A DNA stretch of 64,000 nucleotides, from the NCBI GenBank assembly GCA_025399215.1, contig MU621124.1:1-64000 (forward strand). The letters are read 5' to 3'. Shown in pieces: positions 10,984 through 23,115 of the stretch. The stretch's first letter is position 1, and each line of letters opens with the position of its first letter. A program made the position numbers and the translations under genes. This DNA is from Globomyces pollinis-pini (Eukaryota > Chytridiomycota > Chytridiomycetes > Rhizophydiales > Globomycetaceae). Under the pieces are notes generated by a model, which searched no databases, was not told the DNA's origin, and was given only the letters and a program-made list of their open reading frames with translations.

Positions 10984-11882
10984 ATGGCTTTGGTAAATCG
11001 AGTGAGTAGAGCAATGCAGACAGTACTTGAAAAATAGCTGATTGTAGATTGCTCCTTTGTCATTATCAGAATCTTGGGATAACACTGGTTGGTTACTCGA
11101 AGCTCCTTTTCCAAGACAAGATGCTACTAAAGTCTTTCTAACTATAGACTTGACAAAAGAAGTCTTGGATGAAGCAATTGCTAATAAAGACATTGGTGTG
11201 ATCATTAGTTATCAGTAAATCTATTATGCTATTAACTGAATATAGCCCTCCATTGTTTGTCAAATTTAAAACACTGTTAATGTCGGATCCAAAACAGAGT
11301 ATTGCATTGAAATGTGCTGCATCGGGGATTTCTATTTATTCACCACATACTGCATTGGACTCTTGTGTTGGTGGAATTAATGATTGGTTGGTACGCGGTT
11401 TAGGACCTGGAAAGACGTTACCCGTTAGTACAATCAAGGACCAACCTGAAGGTCAGGATGGTTGCGGAGTGGGTCGTATTCACTATTTAGAGGCCCCAAC
11501 CACATTAAATGAAATCAGCAAACGAATTAAAGCTTTTTTGGGATTGGAGTACTTAAGAATTGGCCAGTCTCCAATCCATAACCAAAATAAGAAAATTGAA
11601 TCAGTAGCTGTTTGTGCAGGATCCGGTGCGTCAGTATTACGAAATACTAGAGTTGACTTGTATCTAACTGGAGAAATGTCTCATCACGAGGTACTGGATG
11701 CAACCTCAAGAGACACTAGGTAAATTTCACGTATGTAACAATGTAGTGTAGTACTATGTGAACATTCTAATAGTGAAAGGGGATATCTGCTGCATGAATT
11801 GAAACCAAGGCTTGAACGTGAATTTGGACTTGAAGTAGTTTGTAGTCAATTAGATACTGATCCATTGAAACTATATCAATAA
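10984..11882 (+). CDS. NIF3: NIF3-family protein (GTP cyclohydrolase I type 2 / YbgI-like)
   Basis: Four exons (10984-11022, 11048-11214, 11246-11719, 11774-11882) are separated by introns of 25, 31 and 54 nt. The spliced chain reads APLSLSESWDNTGWLLEAPF, GVIISYHPPLFVKFK, SIYSPHTALDSCVGGINDWL, VAVCAGSGASVLRN, LTGEMSHHEVLDA and a C-terminal LEREFGLEVVCSQLDTDPL. This is the full NIF3/YbgI pattern, with the metal-binding His and Asp/Glu positions in SYHPP, SPHTALD and GEMSHHE. Family members are dinuclear-metal proteins, often mitochondrial or cytosolic, whose substrate is still unclear. The 13-codon first exon is needed to give a normal N-terminus. Long antisense frames over the first half are shadows. 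Confidence 0.92.
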
Positions 11883-11989
11883 ACCAGTATTCACGTTATA
11901 AATACAAGACTCAAAATAATGATTTTGAATGCAATATCTGATTAAATGCAAATGAGTCATGTGCACCAATTCTATATATCTTTCCGAAA

Positions 11990-12053
11990 GATTCTTTTGT
12001 TGCATTTCAATTTAGCTTTTTGATTCTTTTGTTGCATTTCAATTTAGCTTTTT
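11990..12053. repeat. Perfect 32-bp tandem duplication upstream of IPI1
   Basis: Two identical 32-bp copies (beginning GATTCTTTTGTTGCATTTCA) lie head to tail at 11990-12021 and 12022-12053 with no gap or mismatch. The second copy runs straight into a T10 tract (12055-12064) and ends 17 bp before the ATG at 12071. The perfect identity implies a recent duplication. Confidence 0.9.
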
Positions 12054-12070
12054 ATTTTTTTTTTAACAAT

Positions 12071-15000
12071 ATGGCAAAATCTACAAAAAAGAAACGGGAA
12101 AAACAAGCAGATTTCCAGGTACATGGACAAACAGACGATATTTAGTTGATGTATAGAAAAAGAAATTGAAGGTTGGGAAAGGCAAAGCTGTAGCTGCCAA
12201 TAGCACTGACGTTAATTTCAAATCAAAATCAATTCATGTTCCTACTCAACACATAAACAGTCAAGATTCTACAAATACTCAAACTCTAACTAATATTTTG
12301 AACGCATTAAATCATCATAATGATGCCATTCGTCAAGGTATCGATTTCTAAAATATTTAAATCAGATGCTACCACTCAATTGAAAGATTTGTATTCAAAA
12401 GATCCACAGTTATTTATTTATTCTATTGATAAAATCACTCAAGCAATTTCGAGAGGATTCGTTGATGATGTATGAATAATTCAACCATTAAAAATTAGAG
12501 TGACTCGATTAGAAAAGCTATCTTCAAATTCGCAGAGGAATATTTTGACCTTATTTCAGACGTATCCATACATTTTCTCAAAAGTTTAGTTGGATATGTC
12601 ACCATTTTTTTCAGTCTTGATTGTCTATACAGGATCAGCGATGACACACATCAATGAAAGAATTCGCCTTTCCGGATTACGTTTGATTAAACTTGTTTGT
12701 GATAAGTATCCAAAGTTGGTTTCAAAATACGCTGGAAATGTATAATTGGCACGGACATAACGTTTAGTTATTACCACAATTTCTGGATATCTTAAAGGCG
12801 GAGAAGAAATCGAATTCAAAAGGTATGAACATCACTCTTGCACTTCATAAATAGATTCACTATTTTTCTTTACATTTATTTACATTTTTAGGATTTACAA
12901 CTACAAATAACTTCAGTGCTAATAGTAAACTCGGATTACTTCAGGTATTAGAAAGTGGTTTTAAACTTAAAGTCCCGTGACGAAGTTCTGGAGAGTTTCT
13001 ATATCTTTTTGTCCCTATTAATGGATGAGCAGTATCCCATTAAGAGCCTCAAGAAACCTGATAATGAAATCACTTATGATTGGAATAGCAATGTATGACA
13101 ACTAAATTAATAGTAAAGGATACCATGAACGATTTACCACAGTTGTTATTGGAGACCAACTCTACTGGTTTGAAATTGTTTGGATACCAGACTCGTGAAT
13201 TGTCAGAATCAAACAAAACGATATCTTTGAAATTAAATACCAAACAAGGGAAAAAGCAATTCGCTACCACTTCATCGTCATTTGATTTAAAGTCTTTGGT
13301 GCCAAGTTTGGTCAACTTTTGGATTGAATCTTCTGAGATTCTTTTCGGAAATGCCGACATTGTAACTTCACCTCATTTGAAGATATGTCATTTAGTTATT
13401 CAAATTTTAAACTCTGTTTGGACAAGATATTTAGTTGCAAATGTAAGTCTTTTAATCTTTTATATTATAGTCTGTACCCGAAACTGAACAGTGGGGAAAA
13501 CTAATTATGCAGCATATTGCCAACCGGTTTCCTTTTGGTGAGTCACAGAGTTGCAGAGATTCAACAGTAAACGTATGAATTTAATTTTTAGTGTTTGAAT
13601 ACTTTGGTATGTATGAATCTCGGATTTGCCAAAGTTATGCTGTCAATTATGGAATCTGGTGCATTTGAAGAAGTTAGATTGAATGTGGTTGAAAAAACCA
13701 CACTCTTTGTAACCGGCCTCTTTGAAAAGTGTAAAACATTAGGAGGTGACTTGAACTTTCTGCCAATGGCTTCCGGCTTAACTAAATCGCTGGGATCAAT
13801 GGTCAATCCAGATCAACAGTCTGCATTGTTGAATGTAAATTATTTTTAGACCATTAAAATTAGTCAATGATAAGCTTTCAAATGAACGCAAAGAGCGCAT
13901 CCAGCTCTTTAATCTCATTTAAAATGATTTCATCACTAATAATGGTAAGTATTAATTTTTGATTATTTTTAGGATATTTCAATGGTGGATACCTCCATTT
14001 TAAAAGCTTGGCTGCTTTCCCTCCCAAAACAGTTATGGCAATTAAAGTTAAAAGACATTGAACTTTCTAAGGTATTCCTCACCTCAAACTGATTTTTAAG
14101 GAAATATTGCTATTCTTGAAATATTATTTGCAGCAACGTGATAGTGAGATAGCGAAAAATGTAGAATTGATGAAATCAATACAACTTGCACTTTCGCCTT
14201 GTTTAGTATCTATTCTAGCAAGAGGTCCTATATATGGTCCATTCAAATCATATCCGAGTGACTTACAAACACTCTTTTTGGATGTTTTATACTACCTTCC
14301 TCGATGGAATGATCAACTCATAAGATCTCTTGTTTTTGTTTGCCAAGGTTTATTGACTCTTTCATTTACATTTGATAGACACATCCTTGAGCGTACCACT
14401 AAAAGTCTACTTGCTTGACAGTGTGACGGAAAGGCAAAATGATGTAGAGAGAAGGTTACCTGAAGACACATTTCTAAGCTTTCGATTATCAGTCTTGCTA
14501 TCAACTTCCGCTTCACAACAGGAATCACTCAGCACTAAACCTGAGAACGCCAAATGCTATTATGGAAGGGTATTCATTTCGTTAAATGAGGTTAGTGACA
14601 ATTATGTTTACGTTTGTAGGCTACTGAAGAACAGCGTAGTTATCACAAGTCCATTTTGGACTCATTCCAGCCAATTCCTGTAGTCTACACCGATTGTTTA
14701 ATCGGTTTAATGGTAGTTTCTCTTAATTTAATGAATAGGATAAATCAATATCCATTCTCACGTTTTGCAAATGCGCGAAGCTGTTATCTATGGATTTTGA
14801 TAATACTACAATTGATGCTATTTCTAAATCATCAATTGATGCTATTATACTTGTCCGTAACAGCCTAGTGCTTGGTGATATGGTAAAATTGGCAATGGAA
14901 GAGTTGTTAACAAATGAATTGAAAAGACATAGATGGCTTAATAATCTATCATTTATGTGTGATTCAAGTATAGAAGGTAAATATATTTTGTTAACAAACA

Positions 15001-15192
15001 GAAACGAAAATTGCACTTCAATGTATCGAATATATGTTCATTTCAAATGAAGTCGCGTTGGAGCATCGTAAAGAAATAATCACACATTTCAAAAACCTAA
15101 AGATTCAAATTGAAGGAAAGTACCGAAAGGAAGACTTGTTGTCCAGTGGAGTAGCTGAAATCTTGCAGTCAGTGTCCTTTTCATTCAAATAA
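12071..15192 (+). CDS. IPI1: Pre-rRNA processing protein IPI1/TEX10 (Rix1 complex)
   Basis: The N-terminus (MAKSTKKKREKQADFQ, then after a 38-nt intron KKKLKVGKGKAVAANSTD) is the basic signature of Ipi1/TEX10, followed by the FKSKSI block. Ipi1 acts with Rix1 and Ipi3 (PELP1-TEX10-WDR18 in animals) in ITS2 processing and in checking pre-60S particles with the AAA ATPase Rea1. The rest is a long helical, armadillo-like chain of many short exons, reaching a size closer to animal TEX10 than to the short yeast Ipi1. The stop at 15190-15192 follows the frame ending VAEILQSVSFSFK. Exon joins in 12480-13100 and 14400-15060 were not all resolved, so the middle of the gene should be read as approximate. 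Confidence 0.82.
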
Positions 15193-15328
15193 ATGCTTAT
15201 GATTTTTCATCCAAATATATTTCAGCGTGAATTATGATTCGATTCTAATTATAAGAATTGTGGTTAAAACAATTAAAAGTGTGAAGTGTTTATTTCATTG
15301 AATTTGTTTTTTTTTGTCCAGATCAAGA

Positions 15329-18300
15329 ATGAGTCGAAATTCCAATGGGGGACGAACAAACAGGAGGATCGAATTGGATTCAATTATTGGAATAACAACA
15401 AATAGTCCAGCCGGTTTAGGAATGTTGTCCAATTCCCCAGTAACTATTTATCCAGGTTTGTTGTAAATCACTAACAGTATTCAAGGTACTATTAAATGAT
15501 CGTATATTTACATAATAATAGCTGGTGCTGCTTTGGTACTATACAATTATGCAGAAAATACACAGTCACATATTCAAACTCCTCCAACTAAGCAATCCTC
15601 AAAACCAATATCTTGCGTCGCCATTACATCAGATAATACCACTTTAGCTGTAATTTCATTTATTTCTTATGGTATAGGTAGGAGAGTCTGGACACCAACC
15701 AAGGATATTGGTTTATAATATTGTAAAAGCTAGTATTGAGTCAACTTTGATTGGTCATAAATATGGAGTGCTATCAGTAAACTTTACGTCAGACAAAAAG
15801 TATTTAATATCGTGTGGATTTCATCATGATGGTTATGTGTATGTATGGGATTGGAAAACCAATGATAAAATTGCTGGAGTGAAATTGGCTTCTAGAATAC
15901 ACAGTCTTGCAATAAATCCCTTAGATAACACATTTGCTACTGGAGGTGTGAACCATTGTAAATTTTGGGATATTCCAAAACAAAAAGTAACAGTTTTAAT
16001 TAATGAAAGGGAAATACTGTTACTGCACAATCAAAATGTCAAACGTTGGAAGGAAAATCTGCAATAATGGACGAACATCGAGGTTGCACCATTGCAGATC
16101 TAGTGTATTCTAACCATCCAACATATGGTACCTTTTTATACGGAATCACCACCAAAGGAATCATGCTGGTCATTAATCAGTTAAAAGAAGTAGAAAAATG
16201 GGTCGATATGAAAATGGCACGAGGATCATGTATAGAGGCCACAGAGAACTTTATTATTTGTGGTGGTGCAGATGGCAAAATTAGGTACTGAGCTAATTAG
16301 TTCATTAAGATTAGATTATTCGAACCCTATACATTAAAGCACTTAGGAAATTTTTCGATGCCAGACTCGTTGTTGAAAGGATTGTCTCCAACTTTGGGAG
16401 ATGTCACTCCTGTGTTTCCTGAGGTTATGGCCATTAAAGTTTCTAAAGGAAAAGACGTTATAGTGACCATTGTATTCAGTAATAAGAATATAATGATTTA
16501 TGATTTGTCAATCGTCAAATGTCCGATCATTATCCGTAACCTTAAATTTCACAGTGACTGTATATGGGGAATCCAAGTACATTAATTTGCTTTCTAAAAA
16601 GTAGCGGTGCAGTAATATTGATTCAAGGGATGGTATTAAAAGCAATATGGAGAATGGATTTGTAACTTACTCGTCAGATGGAACTGTGAAGTTTTGGGAG
16701 TCAGAATCCTTGCTATCGGAAATTTCGAAGCCTGTAGATATGGTGGCCTCATTACTGGTTGATTCGACTGGACTATTGAAATTTAGATATATTGACAGTA
16801 ATAAGAATGATTTCATGATTAGGACCTGGATCATCGACAGATATCAAAAGTGTCACAGAAAAAACGGGTGTAAAAGCAATTGCCATCAACGTCGAGAGCA
16901 ATATCATAGCCTGTGGTGATCGTACTGGTCTTATAAGGTTTAACATTTTTTTTTATAAATAGCCTGTTTCTTTTCGATACTTTCGAGAAGATAGGATCAA
17001 TAGATGCTCATGATAGTGAAGTTATGGTGTTAGATTTTGCAAGAGTTGGTAAAGCAGAATATATTTAATGGTAGGCGATAAGAATAGTTTGCTATTAGCA
17101 TCAGCTAGTAGAGATCGTCTGATTCATATTTTCGATGCTAACCGAATAAATGAGTATGAATCATTTGACCTGATTCAAACCTTGGATGATCACTCTTCCA
17201 CTTTGACCGCAATGAAATTTGCAGATAACGGAAGGAAGCTTATCAGTTGTGGTGCTGATAAAGCTGTGATTTTTAGAGCATTACAAGAGGTACTAATATT
17301 TTTTATAATAATAATCTAGACTGAATACGTTGCAGTCAGGAACACACCAATGAAGTCTTCGGTTTACGATATGTCACTATCAGAGGCAACTAGAAACATA
17401 GTGACAATATCGCAAGATCGAAAGCTGACTTTTTTGGACATGGACACCGGAAAACCTTCCCGATCATATTCTCCTACTGTCAATCCCTTAGATCCTAGTA
17501 TGAAAACTCCGGCGATTCTAAATACATGCGACATCAATGCAGATGGAAATTTTGTTTGTGCCGGGGCTTCTGATAAAACCGTACAATTGATAGATTCCAT
17601 TAATGGAATCAGTCTCGGAAAGGCACATGGACATGGAGATCTAATTACTGGTATAAAATTTATCAACAATGGATCACATATCATATCTACTAGTGCAGAC
17701 GGGTGTATATTCATATGGAAGCTTTCGGATCTAATCCAAAGAAAAATGGGAATAGAACGAATTAATAATATTAATACCAACTTAGCAGCTTCAAGTAGAC
17801 CGATCACTCCATATATTTCAGATATTTCTTCAGTATCTACCCAAGAAACCACAGAAATTCTTGACAATAATTTTGGAGCTGCCCAACCATCACCAATTTC
17901 TGTTTTTAAATACGAGGAGCAGGAACTACCAATATGGGCACGAAAGTCTTTAAATGAAACAGCAAAGCTAGTGGAAACTGAAGGTCCAATAGCAAAAGGT
18001 AGATGGGCTGAGGTAAATATCAATTTATTAATCTTTCAGCGGATAGAAGGTGTCGGAGTTACTTTATTTTCTGATGTACCAGTGTCAGAGCCGCCTGTTG
18101 CAAAATTCCATCGCCGATACTCTGCAGAAACCACAAATGTCACTCCAAGTAGGGGAAGTCGGTCCAGGTTTAGCACATCACCATTCCCTCAAATACCATT
18201 AATCCCATCGAATAGCATATTATCTATTCATAAAATTGAAGAATCCAAAACTCCTGAATTAAAAACGGCCGTCAGTCATGAATCTTTGGTACCAACCCAA

Positions 18301-19032
18301 GTGATTGCAGATGAAATCGAATCAGATTCAGAGTGTGCTATAGATGAGATTCTCTGTTTGGACGATTTAAATGAAGTTAAAGCGAATCCTGACAGAAAAA
18401 CAGCATCGTCGTTACACTATACACAGAACACACAAGGTCAAGCCTCTAGTAAGTATCTATCAGCATTGTCATCGCCTGATAGACAGAAGAGCATTGGTGC
18501 ATCAACAAACCAATCAACACCAATTAGTATTTCACATTGTAGTTCCACTACAGAAGATGCTGAAATTACAGTTCTGTCAAACAATATTGTAACTTCAATC
18601 GAAAAGAAAAAAGAAGAAACGCAAATTCAAGTTGACAAAGTCAGACTGCAACTGTCAGCAATGGGTATAGATATTCCAGCCAATGGTTTCCTTTCCAAGA
18701 AAACGAGCGGACCTGTTAATGAAGTTGTCGCTAAAGAATCTCCACATTCACCTGAGCGGGAATTGGAATCGATCATCCAAACAAATGCTGAATCCATTAT
18801 TACGCAATCAGAGTTGGCTTTATTTGAAAAACTGGCAGAGAAGACCGCTAACTCAATATTACATTTGGGCAAATCTAGCGATGCGTTTCAAACTCTAGAG
18901 CGAGTAAAGTACACAGTGGATACTGCATTGGGAAAAGGCTTACCTGACGACCGGATGGAGAAAATGCTAGAAAATTACTCCAATCAATTAGTTGCTTTAG
19001 TTCAAGAGAAACTACTGCAGTCTGATTCGTAA
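15329..19032 (+). CDS. WD40-repeat scaffold, WDR62/MAPKBP1 type
   Basis: An N-terminal region ([20 protein letters not shown], then [12 protein letters not shown]) leads into two consecutive WD40 propellers. Blocks include [52 protein letters not shown]-like turns, [30 protein letters not shown] and [16 protein letters not shown]. Then come a long disordered Ser/Thr-rich tail and a C-terminal helix ([19 protein letters not shown]). The GESG-H-P turn in the first propeller and the two-propeller layout fit WDR62/MAPKBP1, which in animals organise JNK signalling and act at spindle poles and centrioles. The stretch from 17350 to 19032 is one uninterrupted exon apart from a possible small intron near 18014-18039. 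An antisense frame at 17364-18023 is a shadow. Confidence 0.8.
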
Positions 19033-19086
19033 ATGTGTTTATAAAGTATATTGATTTAAATTACAATTTTATTTATATTATTTCAT

Positions 19087-20379
19087 CTAAAACATAAGAG
19101 TACGTTTTGCTTTCTGGCCTGGAGGTGCTTTTTGGGTAGCAGATGTAACGGCAGAATTGACACCACCAATTCCTCGAGACACCATTCCCAAAAGATCATT
19201 GGTAGCTGATGGACAGTCAAAAGAAATGAATTCATCAAATCTTGGGAACCAACCTATCCAACTAACAACTTTACTCGAGAGTCTGACTTCGACCTTGATT
19301 CTGACTTTACCGGGTGTAGAAGATGGCGGAACACCATTAAATAATCCGGTAGTTGTTCCACAAGCTCTTATAAGGGTCAGCATTTGACCATCTTGAGCAA
19401 TATCTGTGATTGGACTTGTTATGTTGAAAAATATTTTAATAGGCTAGAAGTTAGTAAGGTTGACTATTACCAATGAAATTGTAGTATTTTTGTTTGCTGG
19501 GAATTGAACTCGTGAAGTGGATCCCTTTCCGATAGGTGCGCATTGTTGTTTTCCGTTTGGACCACATCCCACAGCATTCTTTGAACCATCAGGATCAAGT
19601 AAATGTGCGGCCACGTCAATACTGGAGAGACTGAAATCAACGTAGTTTGGTGAAAAGATGTTGATATCCACCACCAAATCAAAAGAAGCCTGGAATGGGC
19701 TAGCAGGAGACGCGTTTTGAAATGCTGCTATTGGATCACTTGATGAAAACGTTAAATTCCCACCATTCAAGGCAGGTCTTGGAGTGCCTATTTGAAAACT
19801 GGGCTGTCTTGGAAACAAGAAGAAAATTGCAACTCCCAATCCCACAATCAAGATAAAACTAATACTTCCACAGACAGTGATACAGCCCCTCTGAGTAGAA
19901 AACAGTCCCAGACAGTAACGTTCACCACCAGCGTCTGAATCAATGGATATCTCGCTTAATCTTTTTCTTGCCTTTGTATCACCATTAAGTAACTGGTCAC
20001 CAGATTTCCCACTTGTGTTTGAATAGATTGAACGGGTTCCTTCCGAGCGGGGAGCATTATACATTGGTTGAATTGGGGTATTCAAAAATGAGTGGTCTGG
20101 TTGTGAGCTTGCAATTGTTCCATGATTAGGATTGTACGCAGCAGGAGCATTATATTGAGGATTATAGTTATCGTAACCTCTGTACTGATTAACATCATGT
20201 CTAGCAGAAGGGGGATATTGCTGAGGATATGATTGATAGCTCTGTTGGTAGGACATTTCCGAGTACATATCGTCCTCTTCATATCGTCTCGTTTGATATG
20301 GTTGTGGTTGATAATTTGGTTGATAAGCATTGTAACCTCTTGCATACTGATGATTCCCATCATTATTTGTGTAGTTCAT
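19087..20379 (-). CDS. Single-pass membrane protein with LEA_2-like extracytoplasmic domain
   Basis: Two exons join across a 27-nt intron near 19447-19473. The N-terminal third is Tyr/Gln/Asn/Pro-rich and probably disordered (for example YQPNYQPQPYQTRRYEEDDM). A single hydrophobic helix follows (GSISFILIVGLGVAIFFLF), preceded by a Cys-rich turn (YCLGLFSTQRGCITVCG). The remainder is beta-rich with possible N-glycosylation sites and ends with GKVRIKVEVRLSSKVVSWIG and FDEFISFDCP. That resembles the LEA_2/NDR1-HIN1-like immunoglobulin fold seen in fungal type II membrane proteins. A role at the plasma membrane or vacuole surface is inferred from topology. The true start is the ATG at 20379; an upstream TTG is unnecessary. 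It converges on the WD40 gene with a 54-bp gap. Confidence 0.65.
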
Positions 20380-20752
20380 GGTAAAATAAGTCAAGTCGAG
20401 AGCAGTCTAATTCCAGTTTCAACCAATCAGAGCCTTTCCAGTAGGCGTCAACTTAGAAGGAGTTTGAAACAGAACTGCAATGAAGCCCCTCTTAATCATT
20501 TCTGATCTTACTCTGGTCGTGGAAGGCATCGAAGGGACATTACTGTTGTTCGTTGGACAATGTTCTATATACAAGCATTAGTATTAGTCCTAATTTGTTA
20601 ACGATTCATTAACTTTCCATCCAATTTGTTATAACTTAATAAGATTTTAAATAATTCAATTTTATATTCTTATTAATCGTTAATGCGAAAGAAATTCAGT
20701 CTTGAGTTTAGAAAGTCGCGTAATAGCTTTTTTCACATCCACCACATTCAAA
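20380..20752. promoter_or_regulatory. Divergent spacer, LEA_2-like / LRR genes
   Basis: This 373-bp stretch between two divergent start codons has no convincing coding frame. It is moderately AT-rich, most strongly near 20580-20690, and must contain both promoters. No specific operator or TATA element could be singled out. Confidence 0.4.
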
Positions 20753-22196
20753 ATGTCTATGGCTATTGAGGATTACTTGGAGAAATACACTGCTCACTGT
20801 AAGAAAAAGAAAATGACCCCACTTGCTGGGTTGGTTAAAAAACTAACTGAAGCAATTGATACTGGGTAACGATATAATATACCCATTAACACGCAGTGAT
20901 TTGATAGAGGAGTTTGTCTTGAAAGGGAATATTCCAGAACTGAAAATGAATCGTATAAATGATGATGCAGTGGATCCAATTGTACATCCTCTAAGTAGCT
21001 TAGGGTTTCTAAAAGTCTTGGATCTGTCATTTAACGAATTGGGTGATAAAGGAGCAACAAATATTGCAAAATATATCAAAGTAGGATATGATGACAGATT
21101 AATTGATTGATTAGAATGATTCGGTCTTGGAAGTGTTGATTTTGAAATCAAACAAAATTGGGTCCAACGGCATCATTTCAATCTCGAAAGCTTTGCACTA
21201 TAACTCCCAGATTTGCTACCTGGATTTATCAAATAATACAATCGGAGATGAAGGAGGTATGGCAGTAGCCAATATGATGCAAGTAACAATGTGCCCTTAA
21301 TGGTAGGTGAATGCTTCAATTACAAACTTGTTTATCTCTGGCTGTAAACTTCCTGCTACCTCATTAATTGCTATTGCTACGGTTTTACAGGCAAATAATT
21401 ATATCCAACAGGTTTCCAACTTTAATTAACATCAAGTTGGACATGTCAAATAATATGCTCAGCACTGGAACTCTATCACAAACGCTTCAAAATGATGTGA
21501 TGACGCATATCTCTACATCTATCGCAATGAATTATGGGATAAAAGTGTTAAATCTGAGCAAATCAGGAATATCAGACTATATCATGTGTCACCTACTCGC
21601 TCCTGCAATGAAGGCTAATCGAAATATCGAGACTTTAGATCTTAGTTGGTAAGGTTAAATCAAATTGAACAAAAGTAACCGAATTACACGAGATGGTGGA
21701 GTCGCGCTTTGTGAAGCTTTGGCTATAAATCACTCTGTCAACTTTCTCAAACTAAGCTGCTGTGCTATTCAAGATGAAGGTGCAGGAGCTGTTGCTGGAC
21801 TTTTGCGAGTGAATGTAAAATTAAAAGAGTAATAATATTGCCTTAATTTAAGAATCTATTTGGACTATAATCGAATAACTGGAATTGGACTCTTAAATAT
21901 TGCAAATGCTTTGGAACAAAATGTAATGATGAAGTATGTTGCATTATGGGGAAATCAATGGGACACTGCTTCCTGTGAAGTAAATCAAAATTGTTTAACA
22001 CAAGGCATTTTCAAAGTTATTGGGTGGACCAAGTACTATTGTTGAGATAAGCAACTCAAAGGCGTTTGCTAAAAAAGATAAAGTAATCCTTGTTGCCTAA
22101 AACTAGACTTCGCGATTTGGTCCCAACGCAATGGACATTGCATTCTGTAGAGTAGAAGGGGTTTTACAAGTGGTACATATGGAAAGATTGGAGTAA
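20753..22196 (+). CDS. Ribonuclease-inhibitor-type LRR protein, LRRC34-like
   Basis: The chain starts MSMAIEDYLEKYTAHCKKKK and then shows a run of long (about 28-residue) LRRs: LKVLDLSFNELGDKGATNIA, LEVLILKSNKIGSNGIISIS, ICYLDLSNNTIGDEGGMAVA, IKVLNLSKSGISDYIM and similar repeats. The last exons, joined by introns of about 25 and 24 nt (the latter at 22083-22106), give WGNQWDTASCEAFSKLLGG and end in FCRVEGVLQVVHMERLE. The repeat type and this C-terminal tail resemble LRRC34-like and flagellate-associated RNI-LRR proteins. Exact orthology is uncertain, because this LRR class occurs in RanGAP and NLR-like proteins too. The stop is at 22194-22196, beyond an earlier apparent stop inside an intron. 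Another 24-nt intron is at 21283-21306. Confidence 0.7.
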
Positions 22197-22293
22197 AACA
22201 CTGTTGTATTTCAATAAATTTCTGTTCTTAAAACTAAATGTAAGTGTGATTTTTTGACTATTGGTATAAACATTGAAATAAGAGGATACTACT

Positions 22294-23115
22294 TCATTTT
22301 TTACTACGTTTCTTTAACTCCAAGCTGATTGTTTCCGAAGTAACTTCTTGGTCTGTTAATATTCGAACTACCTCCTTCCAATCAGGACTATTTGAATCAA
22401 TAAATAAATTTTGCAAAAAAAATTCCAATGGTATTGTAAAGTACGACTTTGAAATCAATTTTGACAATCGAACCCGAAGTCTTGGAAACATTGTCTAATG
22501 GTTTAAGTTATTCAGTGTCAAACTTGAATAATTATTCTTTCAGAAGTACTCGTATTTTTCCAAACATTTTGCAATCCAACATAATCTACATCCAAATTTA
22601 ATGCACGTAACCAATCAATCGCCTGTACAATAACGCGTTCGTCTGTCAAGGCCGGATATTTTTGATATACTTTCAATACCTCTATCGTACTTCCAGTCAA
22701 TTTGTTTTCCGATACTGTGTAACAGGTCAAATAATAAAGATAATATGCAATTATTTCTGCTTTTCTCGGGTAATCAACAGCATTATCATACAGAAAAGAA
22801 TGCAAGTAAGATAATGATTTAATCAGTTCTTGAAAGTTTCCACTAGAGATTGCGAGATCAACACTGTATTCATAGACTAGGTTCAAAAGAATTAAACAAA
22901 CCATCAACAGCAAACTTATCATTTCTACCAGTTGCAACTATTGCCTCTCTTAACTTTCTGACATCTAACTGTAAACTATCATCTCTTTTTCTCGATTTGA
23001 TTGCTTCATAGAACTGTTCTATGACTGATTAGTAGGAGTGATTCTTACCTTGAAATCCTTTGTCCAACAACTTTGAAGTTCCTGAACGAGATATCATCAG
23101 CACCTCATCCTTCAT
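22294..23115 (-). CDS. SAC3/GANP-family protein (Thp3/SAC3D1-like), short N-terminus
   Basis: Four exons join in frame. The chain starts MKDEVLMISRSGTSKLLDKG and continues LREAIVATVYEYSVDLAIS, with SGNFQELIKSLSYLHSFLYD and AEIIAYYLYYLTCYTVSENK. After a 29-nt intron it reads FPRLRVRLSKLISKSYFTIP and LEFFLQNLFID. The pattern VYE..x.LA...G...E...C/S...L..LY...A.YLLYL...ISK.Y...IPL.F matches the helical SAC3/GANP core found in mRNA export and splicing factors. The usual N-terminal segment with the M/C-P..E...R motif is missing, so either a first exon was not found in the 172 bp before THOC7 or the protein is truncated. A PCI-related proteasome/COP9 subunit is the alternative. Confidence 0.55.

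Noticed and set aside
10926..11205. Two overlapping minus-strand open frames of 62-74 codons
   Set aside because: They are antisense to exons 1 and 2 of NIF3, whose spliced plus-strand reading gives a complete conserved N-terminus.
17364..18023. Minus-strand open frame of 219 codons
   Set aside because: It lies entirely opposite a well-supported WD40 exon. Long antisense frames are expected there and it shows no family motif.
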